Source of the DNA: Pseudosporangium ferrugineum | GTDB taxonomy: Bacteria > Actinomycetota > Actinomycetes > Mycobacteriales > Micromonosporaceae | Direction of reading: 5' to 3' | DNA: 64,000 nucleotides | Assembly: GCF_003002065.1 (NCBI RefSeq) | Contig: NZ_PVZG01000003.1 | Coordinates: 186,001 to 250,000 of the forward strand | Part shown: one piece after another, positions 20,999 to 30,237 of the stretch | How the letters are laid out: each line of letters begins with the position of its first letter | Position numbering within the stretch: the first letter of the stretch is position 1 | Notes under the pieces: generated by a model | The model's input: only the letters and a program-made list of their open reading frames with translations | The model's database searches: none | What the model was told of the DNA's origin: nothing | Made by a program: the position numbers and the translations under genes

Positions 20999-22180
20999 CT
21001 AGGACTGGCGGGGAGACTTCCAGGCGGTGGCCCGCCGCGCCCGCTCCACCGCGCCCGGCAGCGCCGCCAGCAACTCGTCGACGTCTTCCGCCGTCGACGT
21101 GTGCCCGAGCGTGAACCGCAGCGACGACCGCGCCCGGCCGTCGTCCGCGCCCATCGCCAGCAGCACGTGCGAGGGCTGCGCCACGCCCGCCGAGCAGGCC
21201 GAGCCCGTTGAGCAGGCGATTCCCTGGGCGTCCAGCAGCAACAGCAGCGCGTCGCCCTCGCTGCCGGGGAAGGAGAAGTGCGCGTTTCCCGGCAGCCGGT
21301 CGACCGGGTCACCGTTGAAGATCGCATCGGGTACGGCCGCACGCACGCGCCGCACCAGGTCGTCCCGCAGCCCCGCCACGCGCGCCGCGTACTCCTGCTG
21401 GGTCTTGACGGCGGATTCGACCGCGACGGCGAAGGCCACCACCCCGGCGGTGTCGAGGGTGCCCGATCTCACGTCGCGCTCCTGGCCGCCGCCGTGCAGC
21501 AGGGGCGTGGCCACGACGTCGCGTCCGAGCAGCAGGGCGCCGACGCCGACCGGGCCGCCGAGCTTGTGGCCGCTGACCGTGAGGGCCGCCGCGCCGCTGG
21601 CCGCGAAGTCGACCGGGACCTGTCCGACGGCCTGCACGGCGTCGGTGTGGAACGGGATGCCGGCACCGGCCGCGAGGACCGCGAGTTCGTGGACCGGCTG
21701 GAGCGTGCCGACCTCGTTGTTGGCCCACTGGACGCTGATGACGCTGATCTTGTCGCCGTACGCCTCGATGGCCGCGCTCAGCGACTCCGGCGAGACGCGG
21801 CCCGCCTCGTCGACCGGCAGCCATTCGAGGTCGGCCCGTTCGTGGCTGCCGAGCCACTCGACCGCGTCCATCACCGCGTGGTGCTCGACCGCGGAGGCCA
21901 CGACCCGGTTGCGCCGCCGGTCGGCGCCGCGGCGGGCCCAGTGGATGCCCTTGGTGGCCAGATTGTCGCTCTCGGTGCCGCCGCTGGTGAAGATCACCTC
22001 GGACGGCCGCGCGCCGAGGACCGCGGCGATCCGCTCTCGGGACTCCTCGACCAGGCGGCGGGCACCACGCCCGGCCGCGTGCAGGGACGAGGGATTGCCG
22101 ATCTGCCGGGCCGCAGCGACGTACGCGTCGAGCGCCTCGGGGAGCATCGGCGTGGTCGCGGCGTGATCCAGGTAGGCCAT
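20999..22180 (-). CDS. iscS: Cysteine desulfurase (IscS/NifS class V aminotransferase)
   Basis: A 393-residue PLP enzyme. It starts [13 protein letters not shown]; the PLP Lys is in [13 protein letters not shown], the sulfur-accepting Cys loop is [23 protein letters not shown], and VEHHAV carries the ring-stacking His. It converts cysteine to alanine plus protein-bound persulfide, supplying MnmA, whose gene is downstream, and possibly Fe-S assembly. ATG 22180 matches the family N-terminus; the frame is open further upstream without support. The CSTGSACS insert places it in the group I (NifS/IscS) subclass. Confidence 0.93.
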   Translation of the reverse strand: MAYLDHAATTPMLPEALDAYVAAARQIGNPSSLHAAGRGARRLVEESRERIAAVLGARPSEVIFTSGGTESDNLATKGIHWARRGADRRRNRVVASAVEHHAVMDAVEWLGSHERADLEWLPVDEAGRVSPESLSAAIEAYGDKISVISVQWANNEVGTLQPVHELAVLAAGAGIPFHTDAVQAVGQVPVDFAASGAAALTVSGHKLGGPVGVGALLLGRDVVATPLLHGGGQERDVRSGTLDTAGVVAFAVAVESAVKTQQEYAARVAGLRDDLVRRVRAAVPDAIFNGDPVDRLPGNAHFSFPGSEGDALLLLLDAQGIACSTGSACSAGVAQPSHVLLAMGADDGRARSSLRFTLGHTSTAEDVDELLAALPGAVERARRATAWKSPRQS

Positions 22181-22306
22181 CGCAGTGAAGCTTATGCCTT
22201 GAACCCGCGCCGGAGACGGCCCGCCCGGCAGCCGGGACGCCCGAGCCACCGACCAGCACCAGAACAGGAAAACCGGGCAGGGCGGGGACGGCGGCCGGAA
22301 AACGCG

Positions 22307-22332
22307 ACGGCCCGGCCGGAGGGCCGGGCCGT
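22307..22332 (-). terminator. Strong hairpin terminator after etfA
   Basis: ACGGCCCGGCC and GGCCGGGCCGT form a perfect 11-bp stem with a GGAG loop, fifteen bases after the etfA stop. It lacks a U-tract, as is common in high-GC actinobacteria. It separates the etf operon from the cysteine desulfurase gene. Confidence 0.75.
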
Positions 22333-22346
22333 GCACGCGGAACGGA

Positions 22347-23297
22347 TCACTTGCGCTTGCGGATCTCCTCGTCGGCCTGCGGCACGACCTTGAACAGGTC
22401 GCCGACCACGCCGAAGTCGGCCAGCTCGAAGATCGGCGCCTCGGGGTCCTTGTTGACCGCGACGATCGTCTTCGAGGTCTGCATGCCCGCCCGGTGCTGG
22501 ATCGCGCCGGAGATGCCCAGGGCGACGTACAGCTGCGGGGAGACCGTCTTGCCGGTCTGGCCCACCTGGAACTGGTGGGGGTAGTAGCCGGAGTCGACCG
22601 CCGCGCGGGACGCGCCGACCGCGCCGCCGAGCAGGTCGGCCATCTCCTCGACGAGCTTGAAGTTGTCGGCGTTGCCCACGCCGCGGCCGCCGGAGACGAC
22701 GATCGACGCCTCGGTGAGCTCGGGGCGGGAGCCCTTCTGCTCGGCGACCCGCTCGACGACCTTCGTCAGCTTGTCGGCGTCGGTGACCGCGACCGTCAGC
22801 TGCTCGACGGCCGGGGTCGCCGGGGCCGGCGCCGGGGTGACCGAGTTGGGGCGGACGGTGACGATCGGCAGGCCGCGGGTGACCTTCGACTTGACGATGG
22901 CCGAGCCGGCGAAGACCACCTGGGTGGCGGTGCCGTCGGCGGCGACCTCCACCGCGTCGGTGAGCAGGCCGTTGTCCAGCTTGACCGCGAGGCGGCCGGC
23001 GATCTCCTTGCCCTCTTGGGTGGAGGCGAGCAGGACCGCGGCGGGCTGGACGCGCTTGACCAGCTCGGCGACCGCGGTGGCCTTGGGCGCCACCAGGTAG
23101 CCGTCGATGTCGTCGCCCGAGGCGTGGTAGATCTTCTGTGCGCCGTACTCGGCGAGCTTGGCGGTGAGTTCACCCGCGTCGCCGAACACGACCGCCGAGA
23201 CCTCGCCCAGGTCGCGGGCGATGGTCAGCATCTCGAGCGTGACCTTCTTGACGCCGGCAGCCTGCGAGGCCTCGACGACGACCAGTACCTCAGTCAT
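22347..23297 (-). CDS. etfA: Electron transfer flavoprotein alpha subunit
   Basis: A 316-residue protein. The C-terminal FAD-binding region is diagnostic: [67 protein letters not shown]. It carries electrons from acyl-CoA dehydrogenases to ETF-quinone oxidoreductase. It follows etfB with a 14-base gap, so the two are one operon, and a strong hairpin ends the unit. An Ala/Pro-rich linker (about residues 155-168) separates the domains. Confidence 0.96.
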   Translation of the reverse strand: MTEVLVVVEASQAAGVKKVTLEMLTIARDLGEVSAVVFGDAGELTAKLAEYGAQKIYHASGDDIDGYLVAPKATAVAELVKRVQPAAVLLASTQEGKEIAGRLAVKLDNGLLTDAVEVAADGTATQVVFAGSAIVKSKVTRGLPIVTVRPNSVTPAPAPATPAVEQLTVAVTDADKLTKVVERVAEQKGSRPELTEASIVVSGGRGVGNADNFKLVEEMADLLGGAVGASRAAVDSGYYPHQFQVGQTGKTVSPQLYVALGISGAIQHRAGMQTSKTIVAVNKDPEAPIFELADFGVVGDLFKVVPQADEEIRKRK

Positions 23298-23311
23298 TGT
23301 GGGACCCCTTC

Positions 23312-24091
23312 TCAGACGAACTTCTCGGTGGCGAGGAACTCGACGAGCTGCGCGCCGCCGTTGCCCTCGTCGGTGACCTTGGTGCCCGCGCTGCGCGGGG
23401 GACGCTTGGCGAACTCGACCACGGCGGAGGTCGCGCCGGCGTGACCGACCTCGTCCGCCGGCACGCCCAGGTCGGCGAGCGACAGGCTCTGCACCGGCTT
23501 CTTCTTGGCCGCCATGATGCCCTTGAACGACGGGTACCGCGGCTCGTTGATGGTGTCCCAGACGCTGACCACGGCCGGCGTGGCGGCGGTGACGACCTCG
23601 TAGCCCTCGTCCGTCTGGCGCTCGGCGGTGAGCTGCGAGCCGTCGACGGTGAGCTTGCGGGCGCCGGTCAGCGCGGCGATGCCGAGGCGCTCGGCCAGCA
23701 TGTGCGGCATGACCTGGACCCGGCCGTCGGTCGACTCCGCGCCGCAGATGATCAGGTCGGCGTTCAGCGTGCCGAGGGCGGCGGCGAGGACCTTGGAGGT
23801 GGCGACGGCGCAGGAGCCGTGCAGGGCGTCGTCCTGCACGTGGACCGCCTTGTCGGGGCCCATCGACAGCGCCTTGCGGATCGACTCGGCGGCGCGCTCG
23901 GGGCCCATCGTCAGGACGGTCACCTCGCCACCGTGCGCCTCCTTGATCTTCAGCGCCTCCTCGATGGCGTACTCGTCCATCTCGTTGATGACGTTGTTCG
24001 CCGAGCCGCGCTCGACGGTGTTGTCGCTCGCGCTCAGGGTGCGCTCGGCACCGGAGTCGGGCACCTGCTTGACCAGTACGACGATGTTCAT
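23312..24091 (-). CDS. etfB: Electron transfer flavoprotein beta subunit
   Basis: A 259-residue protein starting MNIVVLVKQVPDSGAERTL, with the AMP-binding/ETF-beta signature region (LGTLNADLIICGAESTDGRVQVMPHMLAERLGIAALT) and a recognition-loop Lys stretch near KGIMAAKKKPVQ. It pairs with EtfA. Length is normal. The start at ATG 24091 matches the family; the frame runs 60 bases further upstream without support. A 16-bp palindrome lies 69 bases upstream. Confidence 0.96.
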   Translation of the reverse strand: MNIVVLVKQVPDSGAERTLSASDNTVERGSANNVINEMDEYAIEEALKIKEAHGGEVTVLTMGPERAAESIRKALSMGPDKAVHVQDDALHGSCAVATSKVLAAALGTLNADLIICGAESTDGRVQVMPHMLAERLGIAALTGARKLTVDGSQLTAERQTDEGYEVVTAATPAVVSVWDTINEPRYPSFKGIMAAKKKPVQSLSLADLGVPADEVGHAGATSAVVEFAKRPPRSAGTKVTDEGNGGAQLVEFLATEKFV

Positions 24092-24159
24092 CGCGCTTCG
24101 ACGACCCTCCTGTTTATGGACGCACGCCTGCAGCCGGTTTCGCGTTTCCACCGATGTTA

Positions 24160-24175
24160 CTTAGCGGTAGCTAAG
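24160..24175. promoter_or_regulatory. Palindromic operator-like site upstream of etfBA
   Basis: CTTAGC-GGTA-GCTAAG, a perfect 6-4-6 inverted repeat. Its core TTAGCGGTAGCTAA resembles sites upstream of the enoyl-CoA hydratase, isobutyryl-CoA mutase and thiolase/mce genes, and is of TetR-operator size. Confidence 0.6.
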
Positions 24176-24289
24176 GAGTCCCCGCCACGGGCAGTGACTC
24201 ACCTCACCACGTCGGACCCCATCCTTCCCTAAAGCGGGTACCACCCGGGCCGGAGGGCTTCTTCACCGCGGCGGTCGATAATCGATCCC

Positions 24290-24667
24290 ATGCTCGACCA
24301 GTGGTTCAACCCGCAGAAGACGCCGATGGCCGGCGAGAAGCCCGATTACCGCTTCTCGCTCGCCAACGAGCGTACGTTTCTGGCCTGGATCAGAACCGCG
24401 CTCGCCCTGCTCGCCGGCGGCCTGGCCTGCGCGCAGTTCCTGCCGCCGCTGCCCATCGCGCAGCTACGGGAGATCATCTCGGTGGCGCTGCTCCTGCTCG
24501 GCGGCGTGGTCGCGCTGCGAGCGGTGGACCATTGGGCGCGTACGGAAAAAGCCATGCGCCTCGGCACGGACCTCCCCAAGTCGCGCTTCCCCGCCATCCT
24601 GGCGCTGATCGTCGCGGCCGGCGCCGTGCTGCTCGTGGTGGCCGTCCTGCTCAAGGCGTGGCTGTGA
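24290..24667 (+). CDS. DUF202 (YidH-like) membrane protein
   Basis: A 125-residue protein with the DUF202 signature LANERTFLAWIRTALALLAGG and three membrane helices (about residues 33-50, 60-80, 100-122). Function unknown; homologues are often paired with a second DUF202 protein, as here. GATAAT (24277-24282) ends seven bases before ATG 24290, a strong leaderless promoter. Its stop overlaps the next start (GTGA). Confidence 0.85.
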   Translation: MLDQWFNPQKTPMAGEKPDYRFSLANERTFLAWIRTALALLAGGLACAQFLPPLPIAQLREIISVALLLLGGVVALRAVDHWARTEKAMRLGTDLPKSRFPAILALIVAAGAVLLVVAVLLKAWL

Positions 24668-24966
24668 GCCGCGACCCCGGCGCCGCCGCGGAACGCACCC
24701 GGCTGGCCTGGCGGCGTACGGGACTGTCGGCGACCGCCGTGGCCCTGCTCGCCGCACGACCCGCCTTCGACCCGCGGGCCGGCGTCGCGATCACCGTCGG
24801 CGCGGCCCTCGCGATGGCCGGCTGGGCGGCGCTGGTCGGCCTCGCCTACCGCCGCGCCCACGGGCTGCGTGCCTGGCCACCGCACCCGGGACGGCGGACG
24901 GTCACCGGGTACGCACTGATCACCGCGGCCTTCGCCGTCCTCGGCGCCACGCTTGTCATGCTCTGA
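24664..24966 (+). CDS. DUF202 membrane protein
   Basis: A 100-residue second DUF202 protein (AAERTRLAWRRTGLSATAVALLAAR) with three membrane helices. It is translationally coupled to the preceding gene by a GTGA overlap, suggesting that the two proteins work as a hetero-oligomer. No function is known. Confidence 0.85.
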   Translation: MSRDPGAAAERTRLAWRRTGLSATAVALLAARPAFDPRAGVAITVGAALAMAGWAALVGLAYRRAHGLRAWPPHPGRRTVTGYALITAAFAVLGATLVML

Positions 24967-25004
24967 TCGTCGCCGTTCGGGGCTCGGCGCGTCATCATTG
25001 CCAG

Positions 25005-25343
25005 ATGGTCCGGTTGTTCGTCCTTCTCGCTGCGGTGCAGCTGGTGCTTCTGGTGCTCGCGCTCATCGGTTCGCTGTCGGCCGATCGGGTACGCAACATG
25101 CCCCGGGCGGTGTGGGTCCTCGTGATCCTCGTCGTCCCCCTGCTCGGCCCGCTCGCCTACTTCCTGTGGGGACGACCGGTGGCCCCGCCGCGGGAGGGCA
25201 GCCCGATGCGCCGTCCCGCCCGGCGCCCGGCCGCCCCCGACGACGACCCGGACTTCCTGCGGTCGATGGACACCGAGCAGTCCCGCCGCGACCGCGAGCT
25301 GCTGGCCCAGTGGGAGCGTGACCTCCGCGACGACGAGGGTTAG
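25005..25343 (+). CDS. PLDc_N-domain small membrane protein
   Basis: A 112-residue protein with two membrane helices (residues 3-23 and about 38-56) ending in the PLDc_N signature WVLVILVVPLLGPLAYFLWGRP, followed by a charged cytoplasmic tail (DTEQSRRDRELLAQWERDLRDDEG). Function is unknown; the domain is the membrane part of cardiolipin synthases, but no catalytic HKD domain is present. CATCAT (24993-24998) ends six bases before the ATG, a leaderless start. The 3' end overlaps the convergent ThDP-enzyme gene by four bases. Confidence 0.8.
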   Translation: MVRLFVLLAAVQLVLLVLALIGSLSADRVRNMPRAVWVLVILVVPLLGPLAYFLWGRPVAPPREGSPMRRPARRPAAPDDDPDFLRSMDTEQSRRDRELLAQWERDLRDDEG

Positions 25344-26962
25344 GCGAGGTTCGACGAGCGCGGGTAGGCGTCCGCCGGGTCGGTCAGCACGTTGACCAGG
25401 TAGGGCACGCCCGCGTCGAACGCCCGGCCGAGGGCGGGGCCCAGGTCGGCGGACTTCTCCACGGTCTCGCCGGCGCCGCCCAGCGCCCGGACCACGTCGT
25501 CGTAGCGCAGGCCCGGCTGGAGGTCGGCCGCGACGTCGTAGCCGTACATGGCGCGCATCGGGTGCTTCTCCAGGCCCCAGATGCCGTTGTTGCCGACCAC
25601 GATCACGACGGGCAGGTCCTGCCGGACCAGCGACTCGACGTCCATCAGGGAGAAGCCGGCGGCGCCGTCGCCCATCAGCACGCAGATCTGGCGGTCCGGG
25701 TACGTGACCCGGGCGCCCATCGCGTACCCCATGCCGGTGCCGAGGCAGCCGTACGGGCCGGGGTCGAGCCACGTGCCGGGCCGGGCGGGTTCGAGGTAGC
25801 GGCCCGCGTACGAGACGAAGTCGCCGCCGTCGCCGATCGTGACCGCGTCCGGGGCGAGGACCTTGCGCAGTTCGCCGTACACGCGGGCGGGTTTGATCGG
25901 GTCGCTCTCGGCGGCCATGGCCTCGGCGTCCCGGGCCTTGCCGGCGTCCTCGGCGGCCCGCAGCCCGTTGATCCACTCGGCGTGGTCGGTGCGCTCGCCG
26001 GTGTGGTCGGCGAGCGCGGCCAGGATCCGCCGCAGGTCGCCGGCGGGCGACACGGCCGCCCGGACGTGGCCGGCCCGCTGGCTGGGCGCGTCGACGATGT
26101 GCACCACCTGGGCCGGGTCGAACTCGCCGAAGTTGAGCCGGAAGTCGAGCGGGGTGCCGATCACCGCCACCACGTCGGCGTCGCCCAGCGCGGGACGCCG
26201 GGCCTTGGCGAAGCTCAGCGGGTGGCCGGGCGGCAGCGCGCCGCGTCCCATGCCGTTGGTGAAGACCGGGACCTGCAGCGCCTCGGCCGCGGCCCGCAGC
26301 TCGTCGATCGCGCCGCCGCCCCAGACGTCGGAGCCGGCGATGATCACCGGCCGCGCGGCCGTGGCGAGCAGGGCCGCCGCGCGGGCCACCTCGTCGGGGT
26401 CGGCCTCGATCACCGGGACGTCCGGCCCGGCAGGGGCCTCGGCGTCCTCGCTGGAGAACAGCACCTCGAGCGGCAGGTCGAGGAACGCGGGACCGCGGTG
26501 GGCGGTGAGCGCGGCGGTGAGGGCCCGGCCGATCTCCGCGGGGATGGCGTCGGTGCTGCCGACCGTGGCGGCGTACTTGGTGACCGGCGCGACGAGCGGG
26601 ACGTGGTCGATCTCCTGGAGGCTGCCCGAGCCCCAGCGGAAGGCCGGCGCCCTGCCGCCCATCACCAGCACCGGCGAGGCGTTGAAGAACGCGCTGGTCA
26701 GGCCGGAGATGCCGTTCGTCACGCCGGGCCCGGCGGTGAGCACGGCGAGGCCGGGGCGGCGCTGGAGCTTGGCGACCGCCTCGGCGGCGAAGACCGCGGA
26801 CTGCTCGTGGCGCACGTCGTAGATCGGGAAGTCCGCCTTGTGCGCGGCGTCGTAGATCGGGAAGACGTGACCGCCGGAGAGGGTGAACATCTCCGTGATC
26901 CCGTACGCCCGCAGCGCCGCCAGCGCCAGGTCCCCGCCGTGCCCCTCGATGGTGCCCGCCAT
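25340..26962 (-). CDS. Thiamine-diphosphate enzyme of the acetolactate synthase superfamily
   Basis: A 540-residue three-domain ThDP enzyme. The catalytic Glu of the PYR domain is in VRHEQSAVFAAEAVAK. The middle domain holds ARPVIIAGSDVWGGG. The ThDP/Mg motif is GDGAAGFSLMDVESLVRQDLPVVIVVGNNGIWG. It resembles IlvB-like proteins, but no small regulatory subunit gene is adjacent, so branched-chain biosynthesis is unlikely; a 2-oxo-acid or acyl-CoA decarboxylase role is equally possible. The start at ATG 26962 gives MAGTIEGHGGDLALAAL. Confidence 0.8.
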   Translation of the reverse strand: MAGTIEGHGGDLALAALRAYGITEMFTLSGGHVFPIYDAAHKADFPIYDVRHEQSAVFAAEAVAKLQRRPGLAVLTAGPGVTNGISGLTSAFFNASPVLVMGGRAPAFRWGSGSLQEIDHVPLVAPVTKYAATVGSTDAIPAEIGRALTAALTAHRGPAFLDLPLEVLFSSEDAEAPAGPDVPVIEADPDEVARAAALLATAARPVIIAGSDVWGGGAIDELRAAAEALQVPVFTNGMGRGALPPGHPLSFAKARRPALGDADVVAVIGTPLDFRLNFGEFDPAQVVHIVDAPSQRAGHVRAAVSPAGDLRRILAALADHTGERTDHAEWINGLRAAEDAGKARDAEAMAAESDPIKPARVYGELRKVLAPDAVTIGDGGDFVSYAGRYLEPARPGTWLDPGPYGCLGTGMGYAMGARVTYPDRQICVLMGDGAAGFSLMDVESLVRQDLPVVIVVGNNGIWGLEKHPMRAMYGYDVAADLQPGLRYDDVVRALGGAGETVEKSADLGPALGRAFDAGVPYLVNVLTDPADAYPRSSNLA

Positions 26963-27030
26963 GTCCACTCCCGCCGTCAGCCTGCGATGCACGCACCGTA
27001 CCGGCCCGGCGGGGGGAACGTGAGCGGGAC

Positions 27031-28743
27031 TCAGCGCAGGAGCCGCCGGAGATCGTTCACCATCTCGCGGGCACTCGACTGGATCGGCACCCCGGCGCTG
27101 CTGCTGTACGCCACCAGCAGCGCCCCCACCGGCGCCGAGACGAGCAGCACCACGCTGAGGAACACCTGCACCGCCCGCAGCCCCCGGCCGGTACGCCGCC
27201 GGCCCCGGGCAGCCGGCGCGGCGGGTGGCGCCGGAGAGACGGGCCGGGCGGGCGCCGCGCGCCGGGCGGCAGCGGGCTGGGCGGACGCGGGCTGGGCGGA
27301 CGCGGGCTGGGCGGACGCGGCACGCCGGGCGGACGCGGGCTGGACGGACGCGGGCTGCGCGGCCGGCTTGGGAGCCGGCGGTGACGACACCCCGCGCGCG
27401 GGCGACACCGGGCGGGCCGGCGGCGACACCGGACGCACCGAAGCGGTCGTGGTGGCGACCGTCGCCTCCGGGTCGGGGGCCCAGTGGTGCACCGCGTCCG
27501 GCCACGGGTCCACGGCCGGCGGGATCCCGCCGGTGAGGTCGTGCCGGGCCGCCGGCACGGTGTCCAGGTCGTCCACCGACAGCCGGCCGCCGTTCCGGCC
27601 GGTGCGTGACACCAGCCGCAGCTCCGAGGTGGGCCCGGGAGCCGCCGGCTCGGAGGCCAGCAGCGCGGCGCCCGCGAGGATGCTGCCCTCGGCGACCACC
27701 AGCTCCGGCTGCTCGATGACCACCGGCGCCTCGCCCAGCGCACGGTGCAGGAGCGTCGCGACCAGCGGGATCCGGCTGGCCCCGCCGACCAGGAACACCC
27801 CCGCCAGGCGCCCCTCCGGCAGGTCGGCCCAGCGCAGCAGGTCGCGGGTGACCTGCACGGTCTGATCGAGCACCGGCCGGGCCAGTTCCTCGAGCTCCTC
27901 GCGGGTGACGTGCAGCTCGAGGTCGAGCAGCGGTACCATCACGTCGGCGGACTGGGTGCGCGACAGCCGCTCCTTGGCGATCCGGGCGTCGTCCCACAGC
28001 TGCCGCTGGGCGCGCCGGTCCTCCAGCGTCTCGGGCTCGGTCAGCCGCTTCCAGGCCGCCGCGTCCTGCCGGGCGCAGATCGCGCCCAGGTGCTCGACCA
28101 GGGCCGCGTCGACGTCCAGCCCGCCGATGTCGTCGCGGCCGTCGACGGCCAGAACCTCGAACCCCTCCGCCGTACGGGCGACCACGCTCGCATCGAAGGT
28201 GCCGGCACCGAAGTCGTGCACGACCACGACCGAGCCGATGGGTACGTCCCGGCCGAGCACCTCGGCGAAGTACGTGGCCGCGGCGACCGGCTCGGCGACC
28301 AGGCGCGCGCGTTCGAGGCCGGCCCGGGCGGCGGCCTCGGCGAGCAGGCCCCGGCGGGTGGCGCCCCAGGTGGCGGGGCAGGTCAGGGTGACGTCGGGGC
28401 GCACCGGGCCGACCGCGCGGTGCCACTCCTCCGCCACCCGCACCAGCACGGCGGCGACGAGGTCGACCACCGCCAGTTCGCGGTCGCCGAGCAGCACCAG
28501 GCCGTCGTCGATGCGGCGCTTGGGGTTCGGCTCGAAGCGGGCGGGGTCGCGGCGGGCGCTGTGCACCGCGTCGCGGCCGACCACCAGCAGGCCGTCGGGT
28601 TCGGCGTACACCGCGGAGGGCAGCAGCGGCGAGCCGTCGACGAGGATCGGCCGGGCCCGGCCGTCGGGCCAGCGAGCGACCGCGACGGTGTTCGAGGTGC
28701 CGAAGTCGACGCCGAGCGAGTGCCGACCCTGGTCGATGGACAT
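27031..28743 (-). CDS. Hsp70-like ATPase with Pro/Ala linker and C-terminal membrane anchor
   Basis: A 570-residue protein. Residues 1-370 are an actin/Hsp70 nucleotide-binding domain (LGVDFGTSNTVAVA, VTLTCPATWG, VVHDFGAGTFDASVV, GVFLVGGASRIPLV). There is no DnaK substrate-binding domain. Instead come a disordered Ala/Pro/Gln-rich stretch with a PASAQ repeat (15-bp unit) and one membrane helix (VFLSVVLLVSAPVGALLVAYS) near the C-terminus. It may couple ATP hydrolysis to an envelope process. TACACT (28751-28756, minus strand) ends seven bases before the ATG, so the mRNA is probably leaderless. Confidence 0.82.
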   Translation of the reverse strand: MSIDQGRHSLGVDFGTSNTVAVARWPDGRARPILVDGSPLLPSAVYAEPDGLLVVGRDAVHSARRDPARFEPNPKRRIDDGLVLLGDRELAVVDLVAAVLVRVAEEWHRAVGPVRPDVTLTCPATWGATRRGLLAEAAARAGLERARLVAEPVAAATYFAEVLGRDVPIGSVVVVHDFGAGTFDASVVARTAEGFEVLAVDGRDDIGGLDVDAALVEHLGAICARQDAAAWKRLTEPETLEDRRAQRQLWDDARIAKERLSRTQSADVMVPLLDLELHVTREELEELARPVLDQTVQVTRDLLRWADLPEGRLAGVFLVGGASRIPLVATLLHRALGEAPVVIEQPELVVAEGSILAGAALLASEPAAPGPTSELRLVSRTGRNGGRLSVDDLDTVPAARHDLTGGIPPAVDPWPDAVHHWAPDPEATVATTTASVRPVSPPARPVSPARGVSSPPAPKPAAQPASVQPASARRAASAQPASAQPASAQPAAARRAAPARPVSPAPPAAPAARGRRRTGRGLRAVQVFLSVVLLVSAPVGALLVAYSSSAGVPIQSSAREMVNDLRRLLR

Positions 28744-28795
28744 GGGCGTCAGTGTAGGCGCTGCCGCGCAGGAGTTGATCAGCGCGGAACGCCGG

Positions 28796-29332
28796 TCAGG
28801 CCTCCCGCCAGCGCAGGTCGCCGTCCCGGTCACGGTCGCAGCGCACCGCCCGGCCGTCGCGGGTCTCGCCGGTCGTGTCCGCGTCGTCGCAGGGCTCGCC
28901 GATCACCGGCGGGTCGTCGGCGCCGTCGCCCGGCGGCGGGAGCAGCGCGAGGGTCGGCGGCGGCTCGGGGGCGGGCGGGGGCGGGGACGAGGCCGGCAGC
29001 GCGGTGGTGCGGCCGGCCGTGGGACTGCGCTCGGCGTGGTGCTCCCGGACGCGGGTCGCGGTCGGGCGCACCGGCCGTACGCCGTGGGAGACGACGGCTC
29101 CGGGCCCGTGCGGGGCGACGGACGGCCCCGCCGGCCCGGGACCGCTCGGCGGCACGACGGCCGGCGGGGCGGCCGGCTGCTCCGCGGCGTGCGGCCGGGG
29201 CGGCGCCGCGCCGCGATCGCCGAAGGTGACGAACCCGATGACGACGCAGAGCAGCGCCTGCCCGGTGACGAGGGCCACCGCGATGAGCACTGTGCGGCGC
29301 ACCGGCGTCGTGCACAGCCCGGGCGTCGTCAC
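28796..29332 (-). CDS. Pro-rich membrane-anchored protein with Asp-rich C-terminus
   Basis: A 178-residue protein. Residues 14-35 form a membrane helix (LIAVALVTGQALLCVVIGFVTF). About 100 residues of Pro/Ala-rich extracellular sequence follow, then a compact end with two Cys (GEPCDDADTTGETRDGRAVRCDRDRDGDLRW) that resembles Asp-rich, possibly calcium-binding actinobacterial surface modules. Function unknown. The start is GTG 29332. It lies upstream of the Hsp70-like gene on the same strand with a gap of about 50 bases, so co-expression is possible. Confidence 0.6.
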   Translation of the reverse strand: MTTPGLCTTPVRRTVLIAVALVTGQALLCVVIGFVTFGDRGAAPPRPHAAEQPAAPPAVVPPSGPGPAGPSVAPHGPGAVVSHGVRPVRPTATRVREHHAERSPTAGRTTALPASSPPPPAPEPPPTLALLPPPGDGADDPPVIGEPCDDADTTGETRDGRAVRCDRDRDGDLRWREA

Positions 29333-29371
29333 AGAGGGGAACTTTATGGCAACAGATCGATATGCGCGAGA

Positions 29372-30145
29372 TCAGCGCCCGGTGAATCCGGGCTTCCGCT
29401 TCTCCACGAACGCCGTCGTGCCCTCCACCCGGTCGTCGGTGGCGAAGAGGCCGGCGAAGAGGTGGCTCTCCAGCGCCAGGCCGGAGGCGAGGTCGACGCC
29501 GAGGCCGCCGTCGATCGCCTCCTTGGCGGCACGCAGGGCGAGCGCCGGGCCCTGCACGTACGGCCGCACCAGCTCGGCGGCGGTGGCGTACACGTCGGCG
29601 GCGGGCGCGATCCGGTCGGCCAGGCCGATCCGCAGGGCCTCGTCGGCGTCCACCATCCGGCCGGAGAAGACCAGATCCTTGGCCCTCGCGGGGCCGATGA
29701 GCCGGGCCAGCCGCTGGGTGCCGCCGGCGCCGGGGATGAGGCCGAGCTTGATCTCCGGCTGGCCCAGCTTCGCGTCGTCGGCGACCACCCGCCAGTCGCA
29801 GGCCAGCGCGAGCTCGCAGCCGCCGCCCAGGGCGTAACCGGTGATCGCCGCGACGACCGGCTTCGGGATCCGCGCGACCGCGTCGAACGCCCCGGACAGG
29901 GCCCTCGCCCGTACGGTCATCTGCTGGAACGTCGTGGTGGTGAACTCGGTGATGTCCGCGCCGGCGGCGAACACCTTCTCCCCGCCGTACACGATCACCG
30001 CCCGGACCTCGTCCGACGCCGCCGCGGCCGTGGCCGCCTCCCGCAGCTCCTCCTGCACCTGGGTGTTGAGGGCGTTCATCGGCGGGCGCTGGAGCCGGAT
30101 CGTGCCGATGCCGTCACCGATCTCCAGCTTCACGAAATCACTCAC
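29372..30145 (-). CDS. Enoyl-CoA hydratase/isomerase
   Basis: A 257-residue crotonase-fold enzyme of beta-oxidation. The oxyanion-hole segments are AGADITEF and ITGYALGGGCELALACDWRV, and the Glu region is KLGQPEIKLGLIPGAGGTQRLARLIG, with both catalytic Glu positions plausible. The C-terminus is AFVEKRKPGFTGR. The start is GTG 30145 with GGAGGAAG seven bases upstream. A 14-bp palindrome (30159-30172) sits immediately upstream of the Shine-Dalgarno, where a repressor could block initiation. Confidence 0.93.
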   Translation of the reverse strand: MSDFVKLEIGDGIGTIRLQRPPMNALNTQVQEELREAATAAAASDEVRAVIVYGGEKVFAAGADITEFTTTTFQQMTVRARALSGAFDAVARIPKPVVAAITGYALGGGCELALACDWRVVADDAKLGQPEIKLGLIPGAGGTQRLARLIGPARAKDLVFSGRMVDADEALRIGLADRIAPAADVYATAAELVRPYVQGPALALRAAKEAIDGGLGVDLASGLALESHLFAGLFATDDRVEGTTAFVEKRKPGFTGR

Positions 30146-30158
30146 GCGGGCTTCCTCC

Positions 30159-30172
30159 TGATCGATCGTTCA
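30159..30172. promoter_or_regulatory. Palindromic operator-like site upstream of enoyl-CoA hydratase
   Basis: TGATCGATCGTTCA, a near-perfect palindrome (one mismatch to TGAACGATCGTTCA), 14 bases upstream of the GTG. It is similar to sites at 54218-54231 and 61113-61126. Confidence 0.6.
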
Positions 30173-30237
30173 AGTCACCGACAGCGTAGGACTTGCGGCG
30201 CTGGGTAAGTACCATTGCACGCGCGGAAGGAGGGATC

